Shown: one piece after another, positions 6,249-12,279 of the stretch
Numbering within the stretch: the first letter of the stretch is position 1
Layout of the letters: each line of letters starts with the position of its first letter
Source: DATAYF01 sp036272735
GTDB taxonomy: Bacteria > Chloroflexota > Ktedonobacteria > Ktedonobacterales > Ktedonobacteraceae
NCBI GenBank assembly: GCA_036272735.1
Contig: DATAYF010000280.1
Coordinates: forward strand, 1 to 12,279
Reading direction: 5' to 3'
DNA length: 12,279 nucleotides
Notes under the pieces: model-generated
Told to the model about the DNA's origin: nothing
The model's database searches: none
What the model saw: only the letters and a program-made list of their open reading frames with translations
Program-made: the position numbers and the translations under genes

Positions 6249-6297
6249 GGATGCAGAATAAATATCCACCGTCATAGATTAGTGAAGGAGTTTGTAG

Positions 6298-7278
6298 ATG
6301 CGTTACCTGATGCGCCGCGTTGGCTACTATCTCATAGCCTTGTGGGTGTCTATCACGCTCAACTTCCTGATTCCGCACCTGGCCCCTGGCAATCCGGCAG
6401 AGCTGCTGATAGCTCGCTTCCAGGGACGCATTGGGCCTGATGCGTTGCACGCGCTAGAGATTCAATATGGCGTCACCAACAATCCTTTATGGGTTCAGTA
6501 CTTCCAATATCTCAACAATCTCCTGCATGGCAACCTGGGCATCTCGATCACGTATTTCCCGACACCGGTTATTTCAGCAATTGGGCAGGAACTGCCCTGG
6601 ACGCTGGTACTGGTGACCATCTCACTCCTGATCAGCTTCGGCCTGGGCACGCTGCTGGGCATCATCATCGCCTGGAAACGCGGTTCGTTTCTGGATAGCC
6701 TGCTGCCGCCAGTTATGACCTTCATACAGGCCATACCGTACTTCAGCCTGGCACTCGTCATGGTCTATATCCTGGCTTTCCAACTGGGCTGGTTCCCGGT
6801 TAGCGGCGGCTACGACCGTTTTATCGACCCGGGCTCGCCTGATTTCATTGGTAGCGTTATTCAACACGCGCTGCTACCAGCGATCACCTTTGTCCTTTCG
6901 ACGATAGCTGGCTGGATGCTCGGTATGCGTAACGCCATGATCCCGACGCTCTCCGAAGACTATGTACTGATGGGGGAAGCCAAAGGGCTGTCTGCTCGCC
7001 GCGTCATGATGAGCTACGCCGCGCGCAACGCCATCCTGCCAAGCATTACCGGCTTCGCCATCGCGCTCGGTAGCGTCGTGGCGGGACAGTTGTTCATTGA
7101 AATCGTCTTCTCGTATCCCGGCATTGGCTTTTCGCTCTTCCAGGCGGTGCAGAACTCGGACTACGCCTTAACGCAGGGTATCTTCCTGTTGGTGACGATT
7201 ACCGTGCTGGTTGCCAACTTCCTGGTTGACCTGGCCTATCTCGCGCTTGATCCACGCGTGCGCCAAGAAAAGGGGTAA
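6298..7278 (+). CDS. ABC transporter permease, OppB/DppB type
   Basis: A 326-residue integral membrane subunit that forms half of the import channel with the next gene product. The N-terminal segment (about 9-29, with the family-typical IPHLAPGNPAE just after it) is followed by a long extracellular region and five further membrane helices (about 100-124, 140-163, 192-212, 245-269, 292-316). The cytoplasmic coupling loop has the EAA-like motif DYVLMGEAKGLSARRV (221-236), which contacts the ATPases. The ending, VDLAYLALDPRVR, is diagnostic of the DppB group. The ATG start has GAAGGAG (6284-6290) 7 nt upstream. It is separated from the binding-protein gene by 193 bp containing the hairpin at 6124-6162 and a possibly structured leader. 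Substrate cannot be read from the permease itself. Confidence 0.94.
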   Translation: MRYLMRRVGYYLIALWVSITLNFLIPHLAPGNPAELLIARFQGRIGPDALHALEIQYGVTNNPLWVQYFQYLNNLLHGNLGISITYFPTPVISAIGQELPWTLVLVTISLLISFGLGTLLGIIIAWKRGSFLDSLLPPVMTFIQAIPYFSLALVMVYILAFQLGWFPVSGGYDRFIDPGSPDFIGSVIQHALLPAITFVLSTIAGWMLGMRNAMIPTLSEDYVLMGEAKGLSARRVMMSYAARNAILPSITGFAIALGSVVAGQLFIEIVFSYPGIGFSLFQAVQNSDYALTQGIFLLVTITVLVANFLVDLAYLALDPRVRQEKG

Positions 7279-7283
7279 ATGTA

Positions 7284-8330
7284 GTGAGTACTTCCAAATA
7301 CGATGAACAAAATACTCAGGCAGAGAACGACTTGACCAGCATCATCGACCCGCAAAGTGTGGCAAACGCAACCAGCGTCGGTGCCGCTGGCATGGCGGGC
7401 GTCGCTGCTCCGCCGCCGGTTGCTGGACGCCTCAGCAACCTGTGGCGCATGCTTACCGCTAATCGTAAGGCCGCGGTTGGTGCGGGCGTGTTGCTCTTCT
7501 TCATCCTGGTCGCCATCTTTGGTCCCTTCTTTGTCGCGCAGGACCCCAACACGCTCAACGTCGGTCCCTCACTCGCGCCACCGACATCACAGTTTTTGTT
7601 CGGCACAACGCAGACCGGGCAGAATGTCTTCACCCAGACCATCGTCGGCACGCGTGACTCGATTCTGTGGGGCTTTATCACGGGTATTCTGATTACCGTC
7701 TTCTCCACAGCCGTTGGTCTGGCGGCAGGCTACTTCGGCGGTACGGTCGATGACATTCTCTCGCTCTTCATCAACGTTTTCCTCGTCATCCCCAATCTAC
7801 CACTGGCTATCGTGCTGGCGGCGTTCTTCCCCGTCAAGGGCGATATTACTATCGCGCTGGTGCTGACCGTTACCAGTTGGTCGTGGAATGCTCGCGTGGT
7901 GCGCGCACAAACCATGTCAATACGCGACCGCGACTTCGTGCAGGCGGCGAAATCGAGCGGTGAGAGCACGCTGCGCATCCTGTTCGCCGAGATTCTGCCG
8001 ACCGAGATTTCGATTGTGATGTCGGGCTTCATCGGCACCGTTATCTATGCAATCGTGGCCGCCGCGGGCCTCGAATTCCTGGGCCTCGGCAACGTCGCTA
8101 ACATTAACTGGGGCAGTATGCTATACTGGGTCAACAATAACGATGCGATTATCCAGGGCGCGTACTGGTGGTTTATTCCTCCGACATTGTGCATTGCCTT
8201 CGTGGGTACTGCACTCTCGCTGATTAACTTCGGCATCGACGAAGTGGCGAATCCGCGCCTGCGTAAAGAATCACGAGTGAAGTTGAAATTTGTGAAGTCG
8301 AAGAAGACAAACAAAAAGGCGGTAGCATAA
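7284..8330 (+). CDS. ABC transporter permease, OppC/DppC type
   Basis: A 348-residue partner of the OppB-type permease. A cytoplasmic Ala/Pro-rich N-terminus (1-60), longer than usual, precedes the first helix (about 63-85, ending GPFFVAQDPN, typical of DppC). After the conserved LFGTTQTGQNVFTQTI (105-120) come the remaining helices (about 129-150, 160-182, 186-202, 244-266, 298-318). The EAA-type coupling motif FVQAAKSSGES (218-228) and GLEFLGLG (262-269) are present. Translation begins at GTG 7284, 5 bp after the previous stop codon, with AGGGG about 8 nt upstream; translation of the two permeases is probably coupled. The C-terminus is strongly basic (KSKKTNKKAVA). The N-terminal 60 residues show no recognised domain. 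Confidence 0.93.
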   Translation: MSTSKYDEQNTQAENDLTSIIDPQSVANATSVGAAGMAGVAAPPPVAGRLSNLWRMLTANRKAAVGAGVLLFFILVAIFGPFFVAQDPNTLNVGPSLAPPTSQFLFGTTQTGQNVFTQTIVGTRDSILWGFITGILITVFSTAVGLAAGYFGGTVDDILSLFINVFLVIPNLPLAIVLAAFFPVKGDITIALVLTVTSWSWNARVVRAQTMSIRDRDFVQAAKSSGESTLRILFAEILPTEISIVMSGFIGTVIYAIVAAAGLEFLGLGNVANINWGSMLYWVNNNDAIIQGAYWWFIPPTLCIAFVGTALSLINFGIDEVANPRLRKESRVKLKFVKSKKTNKKAVA

Positions 8331-8334
8331 ACTT

Positions 8335-9471
8335 ATGGCAATGCAAGAGAACGATCTGCTGCTCGAAGTCAAGAACCTGTACGTAGATTACCAGGCGGGC
8401 AACGGCAGCGTCCATGCCGTGCGCGACGTGAACCTGACGCTCAAGCGTGGAGAAATCCTTGGCCTGGCGGGCGAGAGCGGCTGTGGCAAATCCACACTGG
8501 CCTTTGGCATCGCGCGGCTGCTACGTCCACCCGCCATGATTACTGGCGGGGAGATATTGTACCACTCGCGTCCGCAAGCCGAGCGCAAGGGCGAGATGGT
8601 GGCGGCCAGGCAGGATAGACATGCCAGCAAAGAAGAAATCGTCGATGTGCTGGAACTCACGTCCAGCCAGTTACGCGCTTTCCGCTGGAATGAGCTGTCA
8701 GTCGTCTTCCAGAGCGCCATGAACGCCCTGAATCCGGTGATGACAATTGGCACGCAGATCATCGATGGCATTAAGGCACACCGTCCCGACATGGGCGCGG
8801 CGGCCTGCCAGAAACGCGCCGCCGAGTTGTTGGACCTGGTGGGCATCGCGCCGGACCGCCTGCGCAGCTATCCGCACGAGCTGAGTGGTGGTATGCGCCA
8901 GCGCGCCGTCATCGCCATCGCCCTGGCCCTCAATCCCGAATTGATCATCATGGATGAGCCAACCACCGCCCTCGACGTGGTGGTGCAGCGCGAAATTCTG
9001 GAACTGATTAGCAAGCTGTGTAAAGAGTTCTCGACGGCGCTAATCTTTATCACCCACGACCTCTCGCTGCTGCTCGAACTGGCCGATAAAATCGCGATCA
9101 TGTACGCGGGGGCGATGATCGAAAAAGGCACCAGCAAGGATGTCTACCTGCACCCGCGCCACCCCTATAGCTATGGGCTGCTGCACTCGTTCCCGACGCT
9201 GACCGGGCCGCGCCGCAGAATGGTGGGTATCCCCGGTTCACCACCCGACCTGCGCATGATTGCCCAGGGCTGCCCGTTCAGCGAGCGCTGCCCGCTGGCG
9301 TTCGATCCCTGCCGCAGCGTCACGCCGGAGCTACTGCCTGCTGTGGCGAACAATCCCGAACAAACGGTTGCTTGCCATCTGTACAATACGAAATATAACG
9401 AGACAGTTCCAGGCGAGGAGCGTTTCGCCCAAGGGTACGAAGCGCTGGCCGAAGGGAGGACAGCACGATGA
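8335..9471 (+). CDS. ABC transporter ATPase, OppD/DppD type
   Basis: A 378-residue ATP-hydrolysing subunit. Walker A GESGCGKST (46-54), Q-loop Gln126, signature LSGGMRQR (183-190), Walker B LIIMDEPT (203-210, catalytic Glu208), D-loop TALD and switch His241 are intact. The C-terminal oligopeptide-transport extension starts near HPRHPYSYGLL (273-283) and carries four cysteines (313, 319, 326, 347; GCPFSERCPLAFDPC then ACHL). In the mycobacterial Opp transporter such cysteines hold an iron-sulfur cluster. Between Walker A and the Q-loop there are roughly 24 more residues than in E. coli OppD (about 78-105, charged). The ATG at 8335 follows the previous stop codon by 4 bp and lacks a strong ribosome site, so it probably depends on translational coupling. 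It overlaps the next gene by 4 bp. Confidence 0.94.
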   Translation: MAMQENDLLLEVKNLYVDYQAGNGSVHAVRDVNLTLKRGEILGLAGESGCGKSTLAFGIARLLRPPAMITGGEILYHSRPQAERKGEMVAARQDRHASKEEIVDVLELTSSQLRAFRWNELSVVFQSAMNALNPVMTIGTQIIDGIKAHRPDMGAAACQKRAAELLDLVGIAPDRLRSYPHELSGGMRQRAVIAIALALNPELIIMDEPTTALDVVVQREILELISKLCKEFSTALIFITHDLSLLLELADKIAIMYAGAMIEKGTSKDVYLHPRHPYSYGLLHSFPTLTGPRRRMVGIPGSPPDLRMIAQGCPFSERCPLAFDPCRSVTPELLPAVANNPEQTVACHLYNTKYNETVPGEERFAQGYEALAEGRTAR

Positions 9472-10556
9472 GCACCCCGTATTCCATGACCGATAGAGAC
9501 ACCAGCGCGCAAGACCCCGCGATCATGCTTTCGGCAGAACACCTGCACAAAGAGTTTCCCCTGGCCCAGGGTAAGCTGCTCGGTATCAGAAAAGCCGTGC
9601 ACGCCGTCGAGGATACCAGCCTGGCCCTGCGCGCTGGCCGCGCGACCGCGCTGGTGGGAGAAAGTGGCAGCGGCAAAACCACGATTGCACGTATGCTGGC
9701 ACGCGTGTACGATCCCACTTCCGGCACCATTCGCTTCAAGGGCGAACCCGTCGCGCTGGCGAAAAGCACACGGGCCCTGCGTGAATACCGCCGTCACGTG
9801 CAATTGATCTTCCAGGACCCCTTTGGCTCCCTCAATGCCGTACACAACATTCGCTACATCCTCGGCCGCCCGTTGCAGATCTTTGGACACGCCCACAACG
9901 CGAAAGAGGTCAACGAGCAGGTTCTGACCCTGCTCAGACGCGTTAGCCTGAGTCCGGCAGAACAGTTTATCGAGAAGTACCCACACCAACTCAGCGGTGG
10001 GCAGCGCCAGCGCGTCGCCATCGCTCGCGCCCTGGCGGTACATGCAGAGGTGCTGCTGGCCGACGAGCCGGTATCGATGCTCGACGTCTCCATTCGCCTG
10101 GACATCCTCAACCTGCTGCTACGACTCAAAGAAGAAGAGCAACTCGCCTTGCTTTACATCACGCACGACATCGCCAGCGCCCGCTATTTCGCCGAAGATA
10201 CCCTGGTAATGTACGCTGGTCAGATGGTCGAGGGCGGCCCCAGCGACGAGATTATTCAGACGCCCAAACATCCTTATACCCAACTGTTGATCTCGGCCGC
10301 TCCCGACCCTGATCGCCTGGTCGATGCCGACAAAAAAACGACAATGGCGGCCCGTGGTGAAATTCCGAGCCTGATCACGCCGCCAAAGGGCTGCCGTTTC
10401 CATCCACGCTGCCCGCACGCCATGCCGGTCTGCAAAGAAAAGTTCCCCGGCCGTACCGACCTGGGCAACGGCCATTGGACCAACTGCTACCTGTACGGCG
10501 AGGGCAACAGCCAGGAAAACGTCATCCCGGTGGATTCTGTAAGGAAGATGAATTAG
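9468..10556 (+). CDS. ABC transporter ATPase, OppF/DppF type
   Basis: A 362-residue second ATPase that pairs with the OppD-type subunit. Walker A GESGSGKTT (64-72), Q-loop Gln116 (IFQDPFGSLN), signature LSGGQRQRV (175-183), Walker B LLADEPVS with Glu200, D-loop SMLD and switch His233 are present. The C-terminal region after PKHPYTQLL has four cysteines (309, 315, 322, 340; GCRFHPRCP, then VC and NC), again the arrangement of the iron-sulfur-binding extension. The ATG overlaps the previous TGA (ATGA), the classic arrangement for coupled translation and matched amounts of the two ATPases. The stop codon (10554-10556) lies inside the left arm of a perfect palindrome. Confidence 0.94.
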   Translation: MSTPYSMTDRDTSAQDPAIMLSAEHLHKEFPLAQGKLLGIRKAVHAVEDTSLALRAGRATALVGESGSGKTTIARMLARVYDPTSGTIRFKGEPVALAKSTRALREYRRHVQLIFQDPFGSLNAVHNIRYILGRPLQIFGHAHNAKEVNEQVLTLLRRVSLSPAEQFIEKYPHQLSGGQRQRVAIARALAVHAEVLLADEPVSMLDVSIRLDILNLLLRLKEEEQLALLYITHDIASARYFAEDTLVMYAGQMVEGGPSDEIIQTPKHPYTQLLISAAPDPDRLVDADKKTTMAARGEIPSLITPPKGCRFHPRCPHAMPVCKEKFPGRTDLGNGHWTNCYLYGEGNSQENVIPVDSVRKMN

Positions 10557-10614
10557 TCATATTGATACGTGTGTATGGGGCCGGGCCCCATACACACGTA
10601 TCAATATGACTAAT
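10552..10614 (+). terminator. 63-bp perfect palindrome (31-bp arms) at the transporter operon end
   Basis: Positions 10552-10582 are exactly complementary to 10584-10614 around G10583. The OppF stop codon is in the left arm. No T-tract follows (GGGACATAG). The central 25 nt (10571-10595) are identical to 181-205, although the flanking stems differ. It may end the transporter transcript or only reduce read-through into the beta-glucosidase gene, for which no clear separate promoter is visible in the next 42 bp. Confidence 0.65.
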
Positions 10615-10656
10615 GGGACATAGACTATAGATCTTGTTCATTCATTAGGAGCATAC

Positions 10657-12063
10657 ATGACCAACATTCGCGATATTTCAGCGGCAACAGCGACAGCACC
10701 GGCCAGCAACCTCGCCAGCATCTTTCCGCCGAACTTTTTGTGGGGAGCGGCCACGGCATCCTACCAGGTCGAGGGAGCAACTAACGAAGACGGACGCGGG
10801 CGCTCGATCTGGGACACGTTCGCCGCGCAACCCGGCAACACCTATCAGGGCCAGAACGGCGATGTGGCAGACGACCACTACCACCGCGTCAACGAGGATA
10901 TCGAGCTGATGTCCCGGTTGGGATTGGCAGCCTATCGCTTCTCGATAGCCTGGCCGCGCATTCTGCCGCAGGGCCGTGGCGCACTCAACGCCAAAGGGCT
11001 GGATTTCTATGAACGGCTGGTCGATGCCCTGTTGGCAAAGAACATCCAGCCGTTCGCGACGCTCTACCACTGGGATCTGCCGCAAACATTGCAGGATCAA
11101 GGCGGCTGGACCAATCGTGAGACAGCGCAGGCCTTCGCCGATTACGCTGAAGCGGTGGTGCAACGCCTGGGGGATCGCGTGGCAGGCTGGATCACGCTCA
11201 ACGAGCCGTGGTGCTCGGCGTATTTAGGCTATGGAGTTGGCATGCACGCTCCCGGCGTATGCGACAAGCAGGCTGCAATAGACACCGCGCACCACCTTAT
11301 GCTGGCGCATGGCCTGGCAGTGCCGCGCATACGGCAACACATCAAGAACGGTGCGCAGGTCGGTATCACGCTCAATTTCACGCCGGGCTATGCAGCCGAC
11401 GAGCGTCCCGAAACGTTGCGCGACCTGGAACGCTTCGACACCTTCAGCAATCGCTGGTTCGTCGAGCCGCTCTTTCGTGGTAGCTACCCTGCACACTTCT
11501 TCGAATACATGGGCACGAAAGAACCACCTGTGCAAACCAGCGATATGGCAACCATCGCGGCCCCTATCGACTTCCTGGGAGTCAATTTCTACTCGCGCAT
11601 GCTGATCCAGGGCAGCGAGCAAGTGCCAACCGCCGATAAGGTCAAAAGTATCGCGCCAGTGCCGGGCGCGTGCTACACCGAGATGGGTTGGGAGGTGTAT
11701 CCCCAGGCCCTGACCGACCTGCTGGTACGCCTGCACGAAGATTACGGCATCGCAAACCTCTACATCACCGAAAACGGCTCGGCGTTTCAAGATCAATGGG
11801 ATGGCTCGGATAGCGTCAAAGATCCACGGCGCATCGATTATCTGCGCGAGCATCTGCACAGTATCGCGAAGGCCATCAAAGCAGGTACGCCAGTACGCGG
11901 CTATTTCACCTGGTCGCTACTGGACAATTACGAGTGGGCCGAGGGTTATAGCAAGCGTTTCGGCATCGTGTACGTCGATTATCATACCCAACGCCGCATC
12001 ATCAAGGATAGCGGCTACTGGTACGCGGACCTGATCGCGAAGTACCGCGAAACTTACGCGTGA
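10657..12063 (+). CDS. Glycoside hydrolase family 1 beta-glucosidase
   Basis: A 468-residue retaining beta-glycosidase that removes terminal glucose from cellobiose, cello-oligosaccharides or aryl beta-glucosides. It lacks a signal peptide, so it acts in the cytoplasm. The GH1 opening FPPNFLWGAATASYQVEGA (23-41, Gln37 in the sugar site), YHWDLPQ (137-143), the acid/base motif TLNEPW (Glu183), the nucleophile motif YITENGSA (Glu372), and FTWSLLDNYEWAEGY (417-431, with Glu426 and Trp427 of the glycone site) are all intact. Length is normal. The ATG has AGGAG 5 nt upstream. It follows the transporter genes by 100 bp across a palindrome and would process the imported sugar. GH1 also includes beta-galactosidases and beta-fucosidases, so exact specificity is open; 6-phospho specificity is unlikely because no phosphotransferase genes are nearby. 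Confidence 0.95.
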   Translation: MTNIRDISAATATAPASNLASIFPPNFLWGAATASYQVEGATNEDGRGRSIWDTFAAQPGNTYQGQNGDVADDHYHRVNEDIELMSRLGLAAYRFSIAWPRILPQGRGALNAKGLDFYERLVDALLAKNIQPFATLYHWDLPQTLQDQGGWTNRETAQAFADYAEAVVQRLGDRVAGWITLNEPWCSAYLGYGVGMHAPGVCDKQAAIDTAHHLMLAHGLAVPRIRQHIKNGAQVGITLNFTPGYAADERPETLRDLERFDTFSNRWFVEPLFRGSYPAHFFEYMGTKEPPVQTSDMATIAAPIDFLGVNFYSRMLIQGSEQVPTADKVKSIAPVPGACYTEMGWEVYPQALTDLLVRLHEDYGIANLYITENGSAFQDQWDGSDSVKDPRRIDYLREHLHSIAKAIKAGTPVRGYFTWSLLDNYEWAEGYSKRFGIVYVDYHTQRRIIKDSGYWYADLIAKYRETYA

Positions 12064-12077
12064 CCATAGTCACAGCA

Positions 12078-12131
12078 ACACATAAAGGAACATTAATGGT
12101 TTCGCGAAACCATTAATGTTCCTTTATGTGT
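12078..12131 (+). terminator. 54-bp perfect palindrome after the beta-glucosidase gene
   Basis: The two 27-base arms (12078-12104, 12105-12131) are exact complements with no spacer; the centre is TTTCGCGAAA. It starts 14 bp after the stop codon, with no following T-run. The stem is A+T-richer than the other palindromes and its tip is unrelated to theirs. Confidence 0.65.
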
Positions 12132-12142
12132 CCGGGACACAT
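12126..12142 (+). repeat. Overlapping small hairpin
   Basis: ATGTGTCC (12126-12133) pairs with GGACACAT (12135-12142) around G12134. Its left arm shares 12126-12131 with the right arm of the 54-bp palindrome, so the two structures are mutually exclusive at their junction. Confidence 0.4.
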
Positions 12143-12252
12143 GGAGCGCCATCGATGTATTGCTTTATGGGGAGATATGAACCGTAGAGATCGTTGGTAC
12201 GTAGTTATGGTAGGACACAAGTACATTATTTTTTAGCAGAGGGCAACCATTA

Positions 12253-12279
12253 ATGGATGACGAAAGAGAGCGCGAATAC
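12253..12279 (+). CDS. Possible 5' end of a further gene, partial
   Basis: ATG at 12253 opens a frame that remains open for nine codons (MDDEREREY) to the window edge. AGAGGG (12238-12243) lies 9 nt upstream, an acceptable ribosome site. Too short to identify. The start codon sits within AACCATTAATG (12245-12255), an 11-mer also found in the right arm of the palindrome at 12078-12131 and inverted in its left arm. Confidence 0.3.

Noticed and set aside
9171..10043. 290-codon frame antisense to the two ATPase genes
   Set aside because: It crosses two clearly real overlapping genes and has no recognisable domain; typical antisense shadow.
11224..11859. 211-codon frame antisense to the beta-glucosidase gene
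   Set aside because: Mirror of conserved GH1 codons; no ribosome site or motif.
12096..12116. Six-codon frame inside the 54-bp palindrome, preceded by AAGGA
   Set aside because: Start context is a by-product of the palindrome sequence; too short to support.
12141..12236. 31-codon plus-strand frame after the last palindrome (alternative ATG at 12177)
   Set aside because: Its ATG overlaps the small hairpin, the ribosome site is poor and composition is not coding-like.

Overview
The window reads as a bacterial chromosome segment of moderate-to-high G+C, with good Shine-Dalgarno sites, a lipoprotein-type solute-binding protein, and very long perfect palindromes at gene ends. These traits, and the protein style (LacI regulator, cluster-C ABC transporter, GH1 enzyme), fit a Chloroflexota bacterium of the Ktedonobacteria kind. 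That placement is an inference from general character only and was not tested by a search.

Left edge (1-466, minus-oriented): the first 19 codons of an IS200/IS605-type TnpB run off the window, behind a good sigma-70-like promoter and an imperfect hairpin that could belong to the element's left end. Next come a 45-bp perfect palindrome, a short coding remnant of unknown origin without a start codon, and a second long palindrome that closes the next gene. Minus-strand block (469-2564): a two-component system, an OmpR/PhoB-type response regulator followed by a histidine kinase with almost no extracellular loop.

Plus-strand block (2806-12131): an autonomous promoter with a palindromic operator at about +21 leads into a LacI-family repressor. 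Then come a cluster-C lipoprotein solute-binding protein, two Opp/Dpp-type permeases, two Opp/Dpp-type ATPases (overlapping by 4 bp), and a family 1 beta-glucosidase. The repressor plus GH1 enzyme make cello-oligosaccharide or another beta-glucoside a better substrate guess than peptides: the binding protein captures it, the permease/ATPase complex imports it, and the cytoplasmic GH1 enzyme hydrolyses it. A hairpin between the binding-protein and first permease genes probably sets their expression ratio, and the leader after it can fold into a branched structure. The far right edge holds what may be the first nine codons of another gene.

The most unusual feature is the set of palindromes at gene ends. 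Five have perfect arms of 22-32 bp, and none has a U-tract directly after the stem. Two, 10.4 kb apart, share an identical 25-nt tip while their outer stems differ; a third has a related tip. In two cases the stop codon lies inside the stem. At lacI, the 3' end of the coding region exists as an inverted, diverged second copy just downstream, so the stem itself encodes the protein's last 20 residues. I saw no CRISPR array, tRNA, rRNA or recognisable defence system.
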